A program made the translations under genes and the position numbers. Positions 1 through 6,943 of a DNA stretch of 7,530 nt are shown here, in pieces; positions within the stretch are counted from its first letter, which is position 1, and the number at the start of each line of letters is the position of its first letter. The notes beneath the pieces were generated by a model. That model made no database searches. It was not told where the DNA came from and saw nothing but the letters and a program-made list of their open reading frames with translations. Source of the stretch: an uncultured Granulosicoccaceae bacterium (GTDB lineage Bacteria > Pseudomonadota > Gammaproteobacteria > CALCKW01); NCBI GenBank assembly GCA_937941555.1, contig CALDHJ010000579.1, forward strand, positions 1-7,530. Direction: 5' to 3'.

Positions 1-878
1 GTTGGTTCGACGTGGGTTTCCTCGAACTCAGACAGATCACCTGGCAAGCACCAGCATCGCTGCTGGAAAAGCTGATTCAATACGAGGCCGTGCACCCGGT
101 CACCAATTGGCAGGATCTCAAGCACCGCCTCGCAGATGACCGGCGCTGCTTCGCGTTCTTTCACCCTCAGATGCCGGACGAACCGCTGATCTTCGTGTGG
201 GTAGCCCTGTGCAACACCATAGCCGACGACGTGCAAGCGTTGCTCGACCCGGAGACGCCCAGCTTCGACCCGAATCTCGCCACCACTGCAATCTTCTATT
301 CCATATCGAGCACCCAGCCCGGACTTGCCGGCGTCAACCTGGGCGATTTTCTGATCAAACGCGTGGTCGAACGCCTGCTCGCCGAGTTACCCACACTCGA
401 CACTTTCTCAACCCTGTCGCCGATCCCCGGTTTCCGCCGCTGGGCAACCGACTTTCTGTCTGGTGAAGAAGCCGAGTCGTTCAGCGAAGCAGCGCCTCCG
501 GAAACGGCATTGCTGCGCGAGGGCCAGCCAGTCGCGGATTGGTTGGCGAGTGGAGATTGGCTTGAAGACCGTACCAAGCGGCACGCGGCAGAAGCGTTGA
601 TGGTGCCGCTGTGCGCACGCTACCTGTGTCTCGAGAAACGCAGGAACGGGGTATCGGCAGCCGATCCGGTGGCCCACTTTCACCTGAGCAACGGCGCACG
701 TGTCCACCAGATAAACCGTTACGCCGACCGCTCCGAACGCGGCATCAAGCAGTCCTATGGCTTGATGGTGAACTACCTCTATCAGCTCGACGCAATAGAA
801 GATTCACACGAAGCCTACGTCGAACAAGGTGAAATCAGCACCTCGGATGCTGTGCAGAAACTGCTACCGGGGTCTTGA
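1..878 (+). CDS. Malonyl-CoA decarboxylase, C-terminal part (5' end outside window)
   Basis: Cytoplasmic enzyme that decarboxylates malonyl-CoA to acetyl-CoA and CO2. The reading frame is already open at the left edge (first full codon at 3). The GTG at 12 is probably internal, because the family's N-terminal helical domain is missing and 'GFLELRQITW' is a mid-protein family motif. Counting from that GTG, 288 residues remain. Conserved blocks: HPQMPDEP (51-58), FYSISSTQPGL (95-105) with the serine cluster expected to hold the catalytic Ser, FSTLSPIPGF (132-141), and DPVAHFHLSNGA (218-229) followed by the INRYAD and GLMVNYLY segments. These match the acyltransferase-like (GNAT-fold) catalytic domain, whose Ser/His pair is known from the human enzyme; His222 or His224 here would be the histidine. 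It converges on the regulator gene, 20 bp between stop codons. The family call is very secure; which upstream genes accompany it (a malonate operon or not) cannot be seen. Confidence 0.93.
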   Translation, partial: WFDVGFLELRQITWQAPASLLEKLIQYEAVHPVTNWQDLKHRLADDRRCFAFFHPQMPDEPLIFVWVALCNTIADDVQALLDPETPSFDPNLATTAIFYSISSTQPGLAGVNLGDFLIKRVVERLLAELPTLDTFSTLSPIPGFRRWATDFLSGEEAESFSEAAPPETALLREGQPVADWLASGDWLEDRTKRHAAEALMVPLCARYLCLEKRRNGVSAADPVAHFHLSNGARVHQINRYADRSERGIKQSYGLMVNYLYQLDAIEDSHEAYVEQGEISTSDAVQKLLPGS

Positions 879-896
879 GCCCGGCACCAGACCCGG
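867..896. terminator. Hairpin between convergent genes, possible bidirectional terminator
   Basis: CCGGGGTCT (867-875) pairs with AGACCCGG (889-896), giving an 8-bp GC-rich stem with one bulged G and a 13-base loop. The left arm overlaps the end of the malonyl-CoA decarboxylase gene and the right arm ends just before the regulator's stop codon. On the + strand the stem is followed only by a short CTTT, so the U-tract is weak. Position between converging stop codons favours a terminator; efficiency is unknown. Confidence 0.45.
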
Positions 897-898
897 CT

Positions 899-1867
899 TT
901 ACCAGAGCGTTCGGACCTGCCGTCTGGCCTCGCGCGGCGTTTGATTGAACAGCGCTCGAAACGACTGACTGAAGTGCCCAGCGGTTGCAAAGCCGCAGGC
1001 TAGCGCGATTTCAATGATCGGCAGGCTGGTCTGTTGCAACAGCTGCATACTGCGATGCAGGCGCAGATTCAGATAGTGGCGCGACGGCGTTGTCTCCATG
1101 TACCGCCGGAACAACCGCTCCAATTGCCGTCGTGAAATGCCGACGGCATCAGACAGCTCGGTGGCTGACAGCGGCTGCTCGACATTCGCTTCCATGAGTT
1201 CGATGGATTCGAGCAAAGCCGGGTGACTGACGCCGGTGCGCATCCGCAAATCCATCCGCTGCGGTTCGCGCCCGAGGCGAATCGCATTGTGGATCAACAC
1301 GTCGGACACTTCCGACGCCAGCACGTTGCCGTGCACGTCCTGCACATAAGCCAGCATCATGTCCATGGCGGCAGTACCGCCCGCGCATGTAATGCGGTCA
1401 CGGTCGCGTTCGAACAGCTCTTGCGACACCACGATTTCCGGAAACTCTTCGACAAATCCCGGTGTATTTTCCCAATGCAACGTGCAGCGGTAACCCTGCA
1501 GAACGCCAGCGCGCGCCAGCAGATAGGTGCCGGTATCCACGGCGACGAGTATCGAACCGGCACCGGCGTGCCTCGACACCCAAGCGTAGGTTTGACGATC
1601 GCGGTAGTTGAAAGGATCGTGCGGGCCACACATCACGGCGATGTCGGCCGTGCCACCGTCCATTTGCCCCCCGCTCACGGGTACCGTCAAGCCGTTGTTG
1701 GCCAGCGCCGCCTCCCCGTGGGTCGAGAAGAATTGCCAGCTGAAGAGCTGTTGCCCACTGAGCCGATTGCTCAGGCGCAACACTTCGAGCACCGAGGTGA
1801 AGGGCATGAAGGCAAAGGTGTCAACGAGCATGAAATGCACGTGCGTGCGACCGCGCTCGGGGTGCAC
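899..1867 (-). CDS. GlxA-family AraC-type transcriptional regulator (DJ-1/PfpI-like domain plus AraC HTH)
   Basis: DNA-binding regulator of about 322 residues. Residues ~10-190 form a DJ-1/PfpI (class I glutamine amidotransferase-like) sensor domain: strand VHFMLVDTFAF, the SVLEVLRLSNRLSG helix, a DTGTYLLARAGVL elbow (from 111) and CAGGTAAMDMML (from 161). Residues ~210-320 form the AraC double helix-turn-helix, with SATELSDAVGISRRQLERLF and, in the second HTH, IALACGFATAGHFSQSFRALF then TPREAR. The elbow has Asp-Thr-Gly-Thr and no nucleophilic Cys, as usual for these regulators, so it is a ligand sensor and not an enzyme. The frame stays open to 2026, but the upstream residues are not family-like. 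I chose GTG at 1867, which leaves a short lead before the first strand; GTG at 1840 is an alternative, and neither has a good Shine-Dalgarno. Known relatives (GbdR, CdhR, SouR, ArgR) mostly activate catabolism of glycine betaine, carnitine, sarcosine or arginine. Divergent placement suggests it controls the hyuA-like/ltaE operon; the ligand is unknown. Confidence 0.92.
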   Translation of the reverse strand: MHPERGRTHVHFMLVDTFAFMPFTSVLEVLRLSNRLSGQQLFSWQFFSTHGEAALANNGLTVPVSGGQMDGGTADIAVMCGPHDPFNYRDRQTYAWVSRHAGAGSILVAVDTGTYLLARAGVLQGYRCTLHWENTPGFVEEFPEIVVSQELFERDRDRITCAGGTAAMDMMLAYVQDVHGNVLASEVSDVLIHNAIRLGREPQRMDLRMRTGVSHPALLESIELMEANVEQPLSATELSDAVGISRRQLERLFRRYMETTPSRHYLNLRLHRSMQLLQQTSLPIIEIALACGFATAGHFSQSFRALFNQTPREARRQVRTLW

Positions 1868-2112
1868 ACCAAATGACCGCAGAAAGTCCGGAGGCCGCAC
1901 GCCTTGATGTTCTGTTCCCACTGACTGCCCCCGGTTACGGCGTGGCCACACAACCCCGCCCGACTCACCCACGCAATGTGCACGATTCCAAGGCCAGCCC
2001 GGGTGCAAGTGGTCTCCCACCGACACTCACAGACGTAACCGTGACAGTGCGTCTCGCGCGGGAGTTTACAATCTATGTGTAGCGCATACGGCGACTTTTT
2101 TGATCTCATAAA
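1868..2112. promoter_or_regulatory. Divergent intergenic region between regulator and hyuA-like operon
   Basis: This 245-bp stretch holds no convincing gene. It must carry the promoters for the leftward regulator (unless the regulator starts further upstream in its open frame) and the rightward operon. Visible elements are a -35-like TTTACA (2065-2070) without a convincing -10 at normal spacing, an imperfect palindrome right after it (2074-2088), and a T6 run (2096-2101) before the operon's start codon. Exact promoters cannot be assigned by eye. Confidence 0.6.
2074..2088. promoter_or_regulatory. Imperfect 6-3-6 palindrome, candidate operator
   Basis: TATGTG-TAG-CGCATA is an inverted repeat with one mismatched pair, 24 bases upstream of the hyuA-like ATG and directly after a TTTACA -35-like hexamer. 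The location would suit a regulator binding site overlapping the operon promoter. AraC-type proteins usually bind direct or asymmetric sites, so a different regulator, or chance, is possible. Confidence 0.3.
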
Positions 2113-4128
2113 ATGGCAGTGAAACTCGGCATAGACACCGGCGGCACCTACACCGACGCCGTACTCCTCAACGACGCCCAAGAGGTGCTCGCCACCGCGA
2201 AAGCCCTGACTACCAAACAGGACCTTTCCCTCGGCATAGGCGAGGCCATCGCCAACGTACTTCTCGCGGCCCCGGACCAGCCAATCGAGCTGGTGTCGCT
2301 CTCCACGACCCTCGCGACAAACGCCATAGTCGAAGGGGAAGGCGAACCCATCTGCCTCGTATTGATCGGCTTCAGAGAGAGCCACCTGCAACGCAAGGAC
2401 CTGCAGGACACCCTGCTCGGCCAGCCAGTGGTCATGATCCAGGGCGGACACGACGCCAGCGGCCAGCCGACCGCCCCGCTGGACGCCGACGCGTTGCGCG
2501 CCGCCATCACCACCCACGCGCCCGCGGTGTCAGCCTTTGCTGTTTCGAGCGTGTTTGCGGTGCGCAACCCAGAGCACGAGCTGCTCGCCCGCGACCTGAT
2601 TACGCAACACAGCGGCCTGCCGGTGTCCTGCGGCCACCAGCTCAGCGCGGCGCTCGATGCACCACGACGTGCATTGACGGCCGCGATCAATGCCCGCCTG
2701 CTCGGCATCCTCGATCGCCTGCTCAACGCGTGTGGCGACATTCTCGCGCGACACGACATCAAAGCCCCGCTGATGGTGGTCAAGGGTGACGGCTCGCTGA
2801 TCAGCCGCCCGGTCGCTGCCAGCTCTCCGGTTGAAACCATTCTGTCGGGTCCGGCGGCAAGCCTAGTCGGCGCAAGCCACCTCAGCCGGGAGCAAACCGT
2901 CTACGTATCGGACATGGGTGGCACCACCACGGACATCGCTCGACTCGTGGACGGCCGGCCACGACTGGATCCGCTCGGCGCCATTGTCGGTGGACACCGA
3001 ACCATGGTCGAAGCCGTTCACGTGCAGACCTACGGACTCGGCGGCGATTCGCACATCCAGTTCAACCGCGACACCAAAGGCCTCGACATCGGCCCTCGCC
3101 GCGCGATTCCCGTGAGCTTGCTCGCACACAGCTACCAGGACGTACTCCCGGTTTTGCGAACCCAGGCCGACAACCCCTGGCCGCGTACCTGGGATGGCCA
3201 GTTCGTGTTGCGCAAACGCGCCCTGCCCGACGGCATGTCACTCTCGCCCAAACAGCAGTCCGTCTGGGATCGCCTGGGCGATGGCCCGATTGCGCTCAGC
3301 GAATTGTTCGAAGACCAGACACTCGACCACACGCTCGCACGACTTGAAGCGCTCGGGCTGGTCATCAAATCCGGCTTCACACCCAGCGATGCCTGCCACG
3401 TACTCGGGCTCCACGACACCTGGAACACCGAAGCCGCATTGCTCGCGGCCAATGCCGTGCGGCGCTACGCAGCCGGCAATCTCGGCCCGGATTGGACAGA
3501 TCCCGAGACACTGGCGCGGGACGTACTGACCCAGGTGTCGCGTCTCGCAGCGGATTGCCTGACGCGCAGTGCGCTGAGCGACTCGCTGCCCGAGGGCGTG
3601 CCGGGGAGCGACGGAATCGTCACACCCGCCCAGCAACACCTCATCGATCTCGCCTTGTCACCGAAGCCCGATGCCAGCCTTGCTTTCAGCGCCACGCTCA
3701 AAGACCCGGTAGTCGCACTCGGCGCACCCGTGGCAAACTACTATCCGCTGACCGGTACACTCCTCAACACCGACATCACCATCCCAGAGCACGCGCACGT
3801 TGCCAACGCCGTTGGCGCCGTCGTCGGGGTTGTCCGGCAACGCGCCCACGCCACCATCACGCCAATCGACCGCGTCAAGGTGCGCGCCCACACCCTCTCG
3901 GAACAACGCGACTTCGACACCCTCGAGAACGCCGCACAGTGGTGTACCGAGCAAACTGAAATGCAAGCCCGAGAGCTTGCCCTGGCGGCCGGCAGCGCCG
4001 TGGTCGATATCGAGACCATGCGCGAAGACAACGTGGTCGACCAGGACGGCGAGCGCGTCTTTTTCGAGAGCCGCATCGCAAGCACTGCCTCCGGGCGCCC
4101 CGCCACCCTACGAGAGACCCGCACATGA
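2113..4128 (+). CDS. HyuA-like hydantoinase/oxoprolinase-family ATPase, single-subunit type
   Basis: A 671-residue protein of the hydantoinase A/5-oxoprolinase family, whose members use ATP to hydrolyse cyclic amides such as hydantoins and 5-oxoproline. The N-terminal domain (residues ~3-180) opens with IDTGGTYTDAVLL (7-19), the phosphate-binding loop of the ASKHA fold, and contains STTLATNAIVEG (64-75). The central hydantoinase A domain includes GDGSL (225-229), SGPAASLVGA (245-254), the second phosphate motif DMGGTTTDIA (267-276) and GLGGDS (308-313). Residues ~376-432 look like a winged-helix insert (LSPKQQSVWDRLGDGPIALSELF, then LARLEALGLVIKSGFTPSDACHVLG). The C-terminal part has GAPVANYYP (537-545) and ANAVGAVVG (564-572). 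No signal peptide or membrane segment is visible, so it is cytoplasmic. No HyuB-type gene is adjacent; the next gene is ltaE. The ATG has no clear Shine-Dalgarno sequence. Substrate unknown; family assignment is strong. Confidence 0.9.
   Translation: MAVKLGIDTGGTYTDAVLLNDAQEVLATAKALTTKQDLSLGIGEAIANVLLAAPDQPIELVSLSTTLATNAIVEGEGEPICLVLIGFRESHLQRKDLQDTLLGQPVVMIQGGHDASGQPTAPLDADALRAAITTHAPAVSAFAVSSVFAVRNPEHELLARDLITQHSGLPVSCGHQLSAALDAPRRALTAAINARLLGILDRLLNACGDILARHDIKAPLMVVKGDGSLISRPVAASSPVETILSGPAASLVGASHLSREQTVYVSDMGGTTTDIARLVDGRPRLDPLGAIVGGHRTMVEAVHVQTYGLGGDSHIQFNRDTKGLDIGPRRAIPVSLLAHSYQDVLPVLRTQADNPWPRTWDGQFVLRKRALPDGMSLSPKQQSVWDRLGDGPIALSELFEDQTLDHTLARLEALGLVIKSGFTPSDACHVLGLHDTWNTEAALLAANAVRRYAAGNLGPDWTDPETLARDVLTQVSRLAADCLTRSALSDSLPEGVPGSDGIVTPAQQHLIDLALSPKPDASLAFSATLKDPVVALGAPVANYYPLTGTLLNTDITIPEHAHVANAVGAVVGVVRQRAHATITPIDRVKVRAHTLSEQRDFDTLENAAQWCTEQTEMQARELALAAGSAVVDIETMREDNVVDQDGERVFFESRIASTASGRPATLRETRT
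4112..4128 (+). promoter_or_regulatory. ltaE ribosome binding site and ATGA stop/start overlap
   Basis: GAGAG (4112-4116) lies 8 bases before the ltaE ATG (4125). The ATGA sequence holds both the ltaE start and the TGA stop of the hyuA-like gene. This is the classic arrangement for translational coupling, so both proteins should be made together. Confidence 0.75.
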
Positions 4129-5141
4129 TCGACCTGCGCAGCGACACAGTCACCCAACCTTGCGCCGCCATGCGCGAGGCCATGGCAACAGCCCCGGTGG
4201 GCGATGACGTCTACGGCGAAGACCCGACCGTGATCGCGCTCGAGTCCGATGCCGCGCAGATGACCGGTATGGCGGCTGCGGTGTTTGCACCGAGCGGCAC
4301 CCAGACCAACCTGCTGGCACTTCTGAGCCATTGCGAACGCGGCGATGAGTACATCGTGGGCCAGGACGCACACACCTATAAATACGAAGCCGGTGGAGCG
4401 GCCGTGTTGGGCAGCATCCAACCGCAGCCGCTTGATTTCGACAGCACGGGTCGCTTGCCGCTCGACAAGGTCGAAGCGGCCATCAAGGTCGACGACGCAC
4501 ACTTTGCAAAAACCCGCCTGCTAGCTCTCGAGAACACACAACACGGCCGCGTTTTGCCGCTCGACTACCTCGCATCCGCGCGCGATCTCGCCGACCGGCG
4601 TGGCCTCGCGTTGCACCTAGACGGCGCCCGCGCCTGCAACGCCGCTGTGGCGCTCGGCGTACCGCTCTCCGACGTCTGTGCCCCCTTCGACAGCGTCTCG
4701 ATCTGTCTGTCAAAGGGGCTCGGCGCTCCGGTGGGATCGGTCTTGTGCGCCGACGAGGCGCTGATCCAACGCGCCCGGCGCTGGCGGAAAATGCTCGGCG
4801 GTGGCATGCGCCAGGCCGGCACTCTCGCTGCCGCCGCGCGCATCGCACTGCGCGACGGCCCGGGCTGGCTCGCCGACGACCACCGGCGCGCGGCGACCCT
4901 GCAAGAGCGGCTTCGCCAACTGCCCGGTGCGGCAGTGCGCGAGGAATGGCAACAAACCAACATGGTCTGGCTGGACTTCGACGACGCCGTGGGCGACGCC
5001 CTGCGCGCGCATTGCGAACAATCGAATGTGGCCATCAGTGCCAACCCCACCAGCGCACGGTTGGTCACACATCGCGATCTCTCGGATAGCGACATCGACA
5101 CAGCAGCCACAGTGATCAGCAGCTTTTTCAACAGCCAATAA
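4125..5141 (+). CDS. ltaE: Low-specificity L-threonine aldolase
   Basis: PLP-dependent fold-type I enzyme that cleaves L-threonine or L-allo-threonine to glycine and acetaldehyde and also accepts other beta-hydroxy amino acids. At 338 residues it is close to E. coli LtaE (333). It begins with the family signature MIDLRSDTVTQP and has DDVYGEDP (27-34), the PSGTQTN cofactor loop (56-62), His83 in QDAHTY (the residue that stacks on the PLP ring in E. coli LtaE), HLDGAR (164-169) with Asp166 for the pyridine nitrogen and Arg169 for the substrate carboxylate, and SICLSKGLGAPVGS with Lys197 as the PLP Schiff-base lysine. The active site therefore looks intact. It overlaps the upstream hyuA-like gene by 4 bp and is very likely co-transcribed with it. 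In context it may split a beta-hydroxy amino acid made by that pathway, or supply or recycle glycine; this is inference. Confidence 0.94.
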   Translation: MIDLRSDTVTQPCAAMREAMATAPVGDDVYGEDPTVIALESDAAQMTGMAAAVFAPSGTQTNLLALLSHCERGDEYIVGQDAHTYKYEAGGAAVLGSIQPQPLDFDSTGRLPLDKVEAAIKVDDAHFAKTRLLALENTQHGRVLPLDYLASARDLADRRGLALHLDGARACNAAVALGVPLSDVCAPFDSVSICLSKGLGAPVGSVLCADEALIQRARRWRKMLGGGMRQAGTLAAAARIALRDGPGWLADDHRRAATLQERLRQLPGAAVREEWQQTNMVWLDFDDAVGDALRAHCEQSNVAISANPTSARLVTHRDLSDSDIDTAATVISSFFNSQ

Positions 5142-5168
5142 ACAGCGTCGGCCTCAGCTGCGCTGTTT
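5140..5168. terminator. Hairpin spanning two convergent stop codons, possible bidirectional terminator
   Basis: AAACAGCG (5140-5147) and CGCTGTTT (5161-5168) form a perfect 8-bp inverted repeat with a 13-base loop. The left arm begins in the ltaE stop codon, and the EamA stop (5154-5156) lies in the loop. The A-rich left end and T-rich right end give a short U-tract in either direction, as expected of a bidirectional terminator, though only three T residues follow. Confidence 0.5.
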
Positions 5169-6059
5169 GGGCTGCATGACCAGAAAAACCGCGGCGGCCA
5201 CCACCACCATGCCCGCAATACCCTGCGCACCAACTGTTTCGTCAAACAACCACCAGGCCTCGAGCGCCGACAGCGGTGGGACGAGGTAGAACAGGCTTGC
5301 AACCGATGCGGCCGCGCCACGTTGAATCAGGAAGTTGAGCAGCAGTACCGCCACCACCGACAACACGATCACCAACCAGACCATCGCAAGCGTGAGCTGC
5401 AATGTGTATTCGATGGCGAGCCGTTGCGTACCCACCGCAAACGCAAAGCACACGGCGGACGCCGCGACGTACTGAACACACGCGCCGCTGAGCAACGGCG
5501 CGCCAGCGCAATAGCGCTTCTGGTAGATCGTGGCGATGGAAATCCCGAACAGCGCTACTACGCACAAGGCAATGGCCAAAGGGGCATCAGGGGCCGAGGG
5601 CGTCCAGCCACCGGCAAGGCCCGTGTCCGAGAGCACCATCAACAGGCCGACGAAGCCGACTATCACCCCAAGCCACTGCTTGGCGGTGACGTCCTCGCGC
5701 AACCACCAAACCGCGAGCACCACGGTCAACAATGGTTGCAATCCGACGATCAACGCCGACAAACCGGCTGGCATGCCAAGCTTGATCGCGCTGAACACAC
5801 CCCCGAGGTAACCCGCGTGCAACAGGCAGCCAACGATCGCCTGGTGGCCATAGAATCCGACTTTGCGTGGCCAGTGCTGGCGCAGTATCAGGTGCGCAAG
5901 CATCAACAGCACGGCGCTCAGAAAGAAACGCTGCCCCAGGAAAACCATCGAGTCCGCGTGCGGCATTGCCGCTCGCGCGCCAACAAAGCCGGTGCTCCAC
6001 AGCAACACGAACACGGCGGGCGCCGCGACAACCAGCCACGTTTTCGGCACGTTGAGCAT
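5154..6059 (-). CDS. EamA/DMT-superfamily transporter, ten membrane segments
   Basis: Inner-membrane protein of 301 residues made almost entirely of hydrophobic segments. I count ten likely membrane helices near residues 8-28, 36-58, 70-90, 96-119, 128-145, 160-180, 189-209, 220-243, 250-272 and 278-295. This is the usual two-repeat EamA layout. Family marks include LLWSTGFVGARAAMPHADSMVFLGQRF near the N-terminus, the LIVGLQPLLTVVLAVWWLRED end of repeat one, and FYLVPPLSALEAWWLFDETV in repeat two. Members often export amino acids or other small metabolites, but substrate cannot be predicted from sequence. The ATG at 6059 is preceded by a weak GGGAAA. It lies 109 bp downstream of the TauE/SafE-family gene on the same strand, and that gap shows no clear promoter or terminator. 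It converges on ltaE with 12 bp between stops. Confidence 0.9.
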   Translation of the reverse strand: MLNVPKTWLVVAAPAVFVLLWSTGFVGARAAMPHADSMVFLGQRFFLSAVLLMLAHLILRQHWPRKVGFYGHQAIVGCLLHAGYLGGVFSAIKLGMPAGLSALIVGLQPLLTVVLAVWWLREDVTAKQWLGVIVGFVGLLMVLSDTGLAGGWTPSAPDAPLAIALCVVALFGISIATIYQKRYCAGAPLLSGACVQYVAASAVCFAFAVGTQRLAIEYTLQLTLAMVWLVIVLSVVAVLLLNFLIQRGAAASVASLFYLVPPLSALEAWWLFDETVGAQGIAGMVVVAAAVFLVMQPKQRS

Positions 6060-6168
6060 CCAGATTTCCCGAGCCTGTCATTGTCTCAGAAAGCACAATG
6101 CAGCAGCCGGTGAAAATGCGCAGATCAAACCTGGCGTGAATCGGCCTGCGAGATCGACATCGATACAA

Positions 6169-6930
6169 TCATCGCAAGAGCGCCGCCGCCACCGCCACCA
6201 GCGTCATCACGAAGAGAAACCACTTGAGTGTCTTCGGAGCCACCTTGATTGACACCTTTACCGCGAGCATCGCACCAACCGTGCTGCCAGCGGCGAGTAT
6301 CAGGCCCGGCACCCAGGCCACCTGGTCATTGACGATGAAGATTGCCAACGCGACAAACGTGAAGGCAAAGGTGCACACGATCTTGAGCGCGTTGGTTGCG
6401 ACCAGGTCGTAGCGTAACGTACCGGCGAGCGCCGCGATCAGTACAAAGCCCACGCCAGCCTGCACGAATCCACCGTAGAAGCCAGCCGCGAACAGAGCCG
6501 TCCAGGCGCCCGGCGTACCGCTCACCTGCTTCGTCGGTGTCCCCGGTTCAGGCGCAACCAGACTCGGTTTGATCAACATCAACCCCGCCATCGCGAGCAT
6601 CGTCAGCAACAAGGCAGGTTTGAGAATGTGCACCGGCGCATAGCTCGCCACGGCCCCGCCAAGCAATCCGCCTAGGAGCGTCGGCACGAGAATGCCTTTG
6701 AGGTCGTGGGTCGGCAATCGGCCGTGGTCGTGAAAGCCTTTGATACCCGCAACCGATTGCATCATGACTCCAACCCGGTTGGTCGCGTTGGCAACGTCCG
6801 GCGGCATGCCGGAAATCATCAACGCCGGGATCGTCAGATTCGATCCACCTCCCGCAAGGGTGTTGATCACGCCGGCAACGAGACCGAGCACACCCAACAG
6901 TACCGCAAAGCCCAGACTCAACTCATCCAC
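6169..6930 (-). CDS. TauE/SafE (TSUP) family membrane permease
   Basis: Inner-membrane protein of 253 residues, the usual size for the TSUP family, whose studied members move sulfite, sulfoacetate or other organosulfur anions. It shows the family's internal duplication: AGVINTLAGGGSNLTIPAL (19-37) followed by VANATNRVG in the first half, and GGFVQAGVGFVLIAAL followed by VATNALKI (177-184) in the second. Hydrophobic helices fall near 5-40, 45-63, 79-97, 103-120, 142-168, 178-200, 205-225 and 233-251, with a charged/proline-rich loop at ~121-140. It starts with GTG at 6930, supported by a strong purine-rich ribosome site just upstream. It lies 96 bp downstream of the hydrolase gene on the same strand; that gap shows no convincing terminator, so co-transcription is possible. 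Substrate is unknown, since many TSUP proteins lie outside sulfur pathways. Confidence 0.9.
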   Translation of the reverse strand: MDELSLGFAVLLGVLGLVAGVINTLAGGGSNLTIPALMISGMPPDVANATNRVGVMMQSVAGIKGFHDHGRLPTHDLKGILVPTLLGGLLGGAVASYAPVHILKPALLLTMLAMAGLMLIKPSLVAPEPGTPTKQVSGTPGAWTALFAAGFYGGFVQAGVGFVLIAALAGTLRYDLVATNALKIVCTFAFTFVALAIFIVNDQVAWVPGLILAAGSTVGAMLAVKVSIKVAPKTLKWFLFVMTLVAVAAALLR

Positions 6931-6932
6931 GT

Positions 6933-6943
6933 CCCCTCCTCCC
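6933..6943 (-). promoter_or_regulatory. Strong Shine-Dalgarno for the TauE/SafE-family gene
   Basis: On the minus strand GGGAGGAGGGG precedes the GTG at 6930 by two bases, putting the core AGGAGG or GGGAGG 4-7 bases from the start. This decides the GTG start and is the clearest ribosome site in the window. Confidence 0.75.

Noticed and set aside
1223..1876. 217-codon open frame on the + strand opposite the regulator
   Set aside because: It lies wholly antisense to a well-supported AraC-type gene, has a His/Arg-rich composition typical of a shadow frame in GC-rich DNA, and shows no recognisable domain.
2031..2054. AGACG...CGTCT inverted repeat with a 14-base spacer
   Set aside because: Five-base arms are expected by chance in a region this size and no adjacent promoter element supports it.
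1873..2082. 69-codon + strand frame in the divergent region, starting at an ATG next to the regulator start
   Set aside because: No Shine-Dalgarno lies before its first ATG, it has no recognisable motif, and it ends inside the candidate operator; probably chance in GC-rich DNA.
1771..2517. 248-codon minus-strand frame across the divergent region into the hyuA-like gene
   Set aside because: It would overlap both the regulator start and the HyuA N-terminal domain, has no family features, and is explained by codon bias of the real genes.
3741..5320. Long minus-strand frames (3741-4502 and 4565-5320) opposite the hyuA-like/ltaE operon
   Set aside because: Both are antisense to genes with complete catalytic motifs; low-complexity Arg/Ala/Ser composition and no domains.
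5322..6113. 263-codon open frame on the + strand opposite the EamA gene
   Set aside because: Antisense to a clear ten-helix transporter; its Gln/Arg/His-rich translation is what hydrophobic codons give when read backwards.
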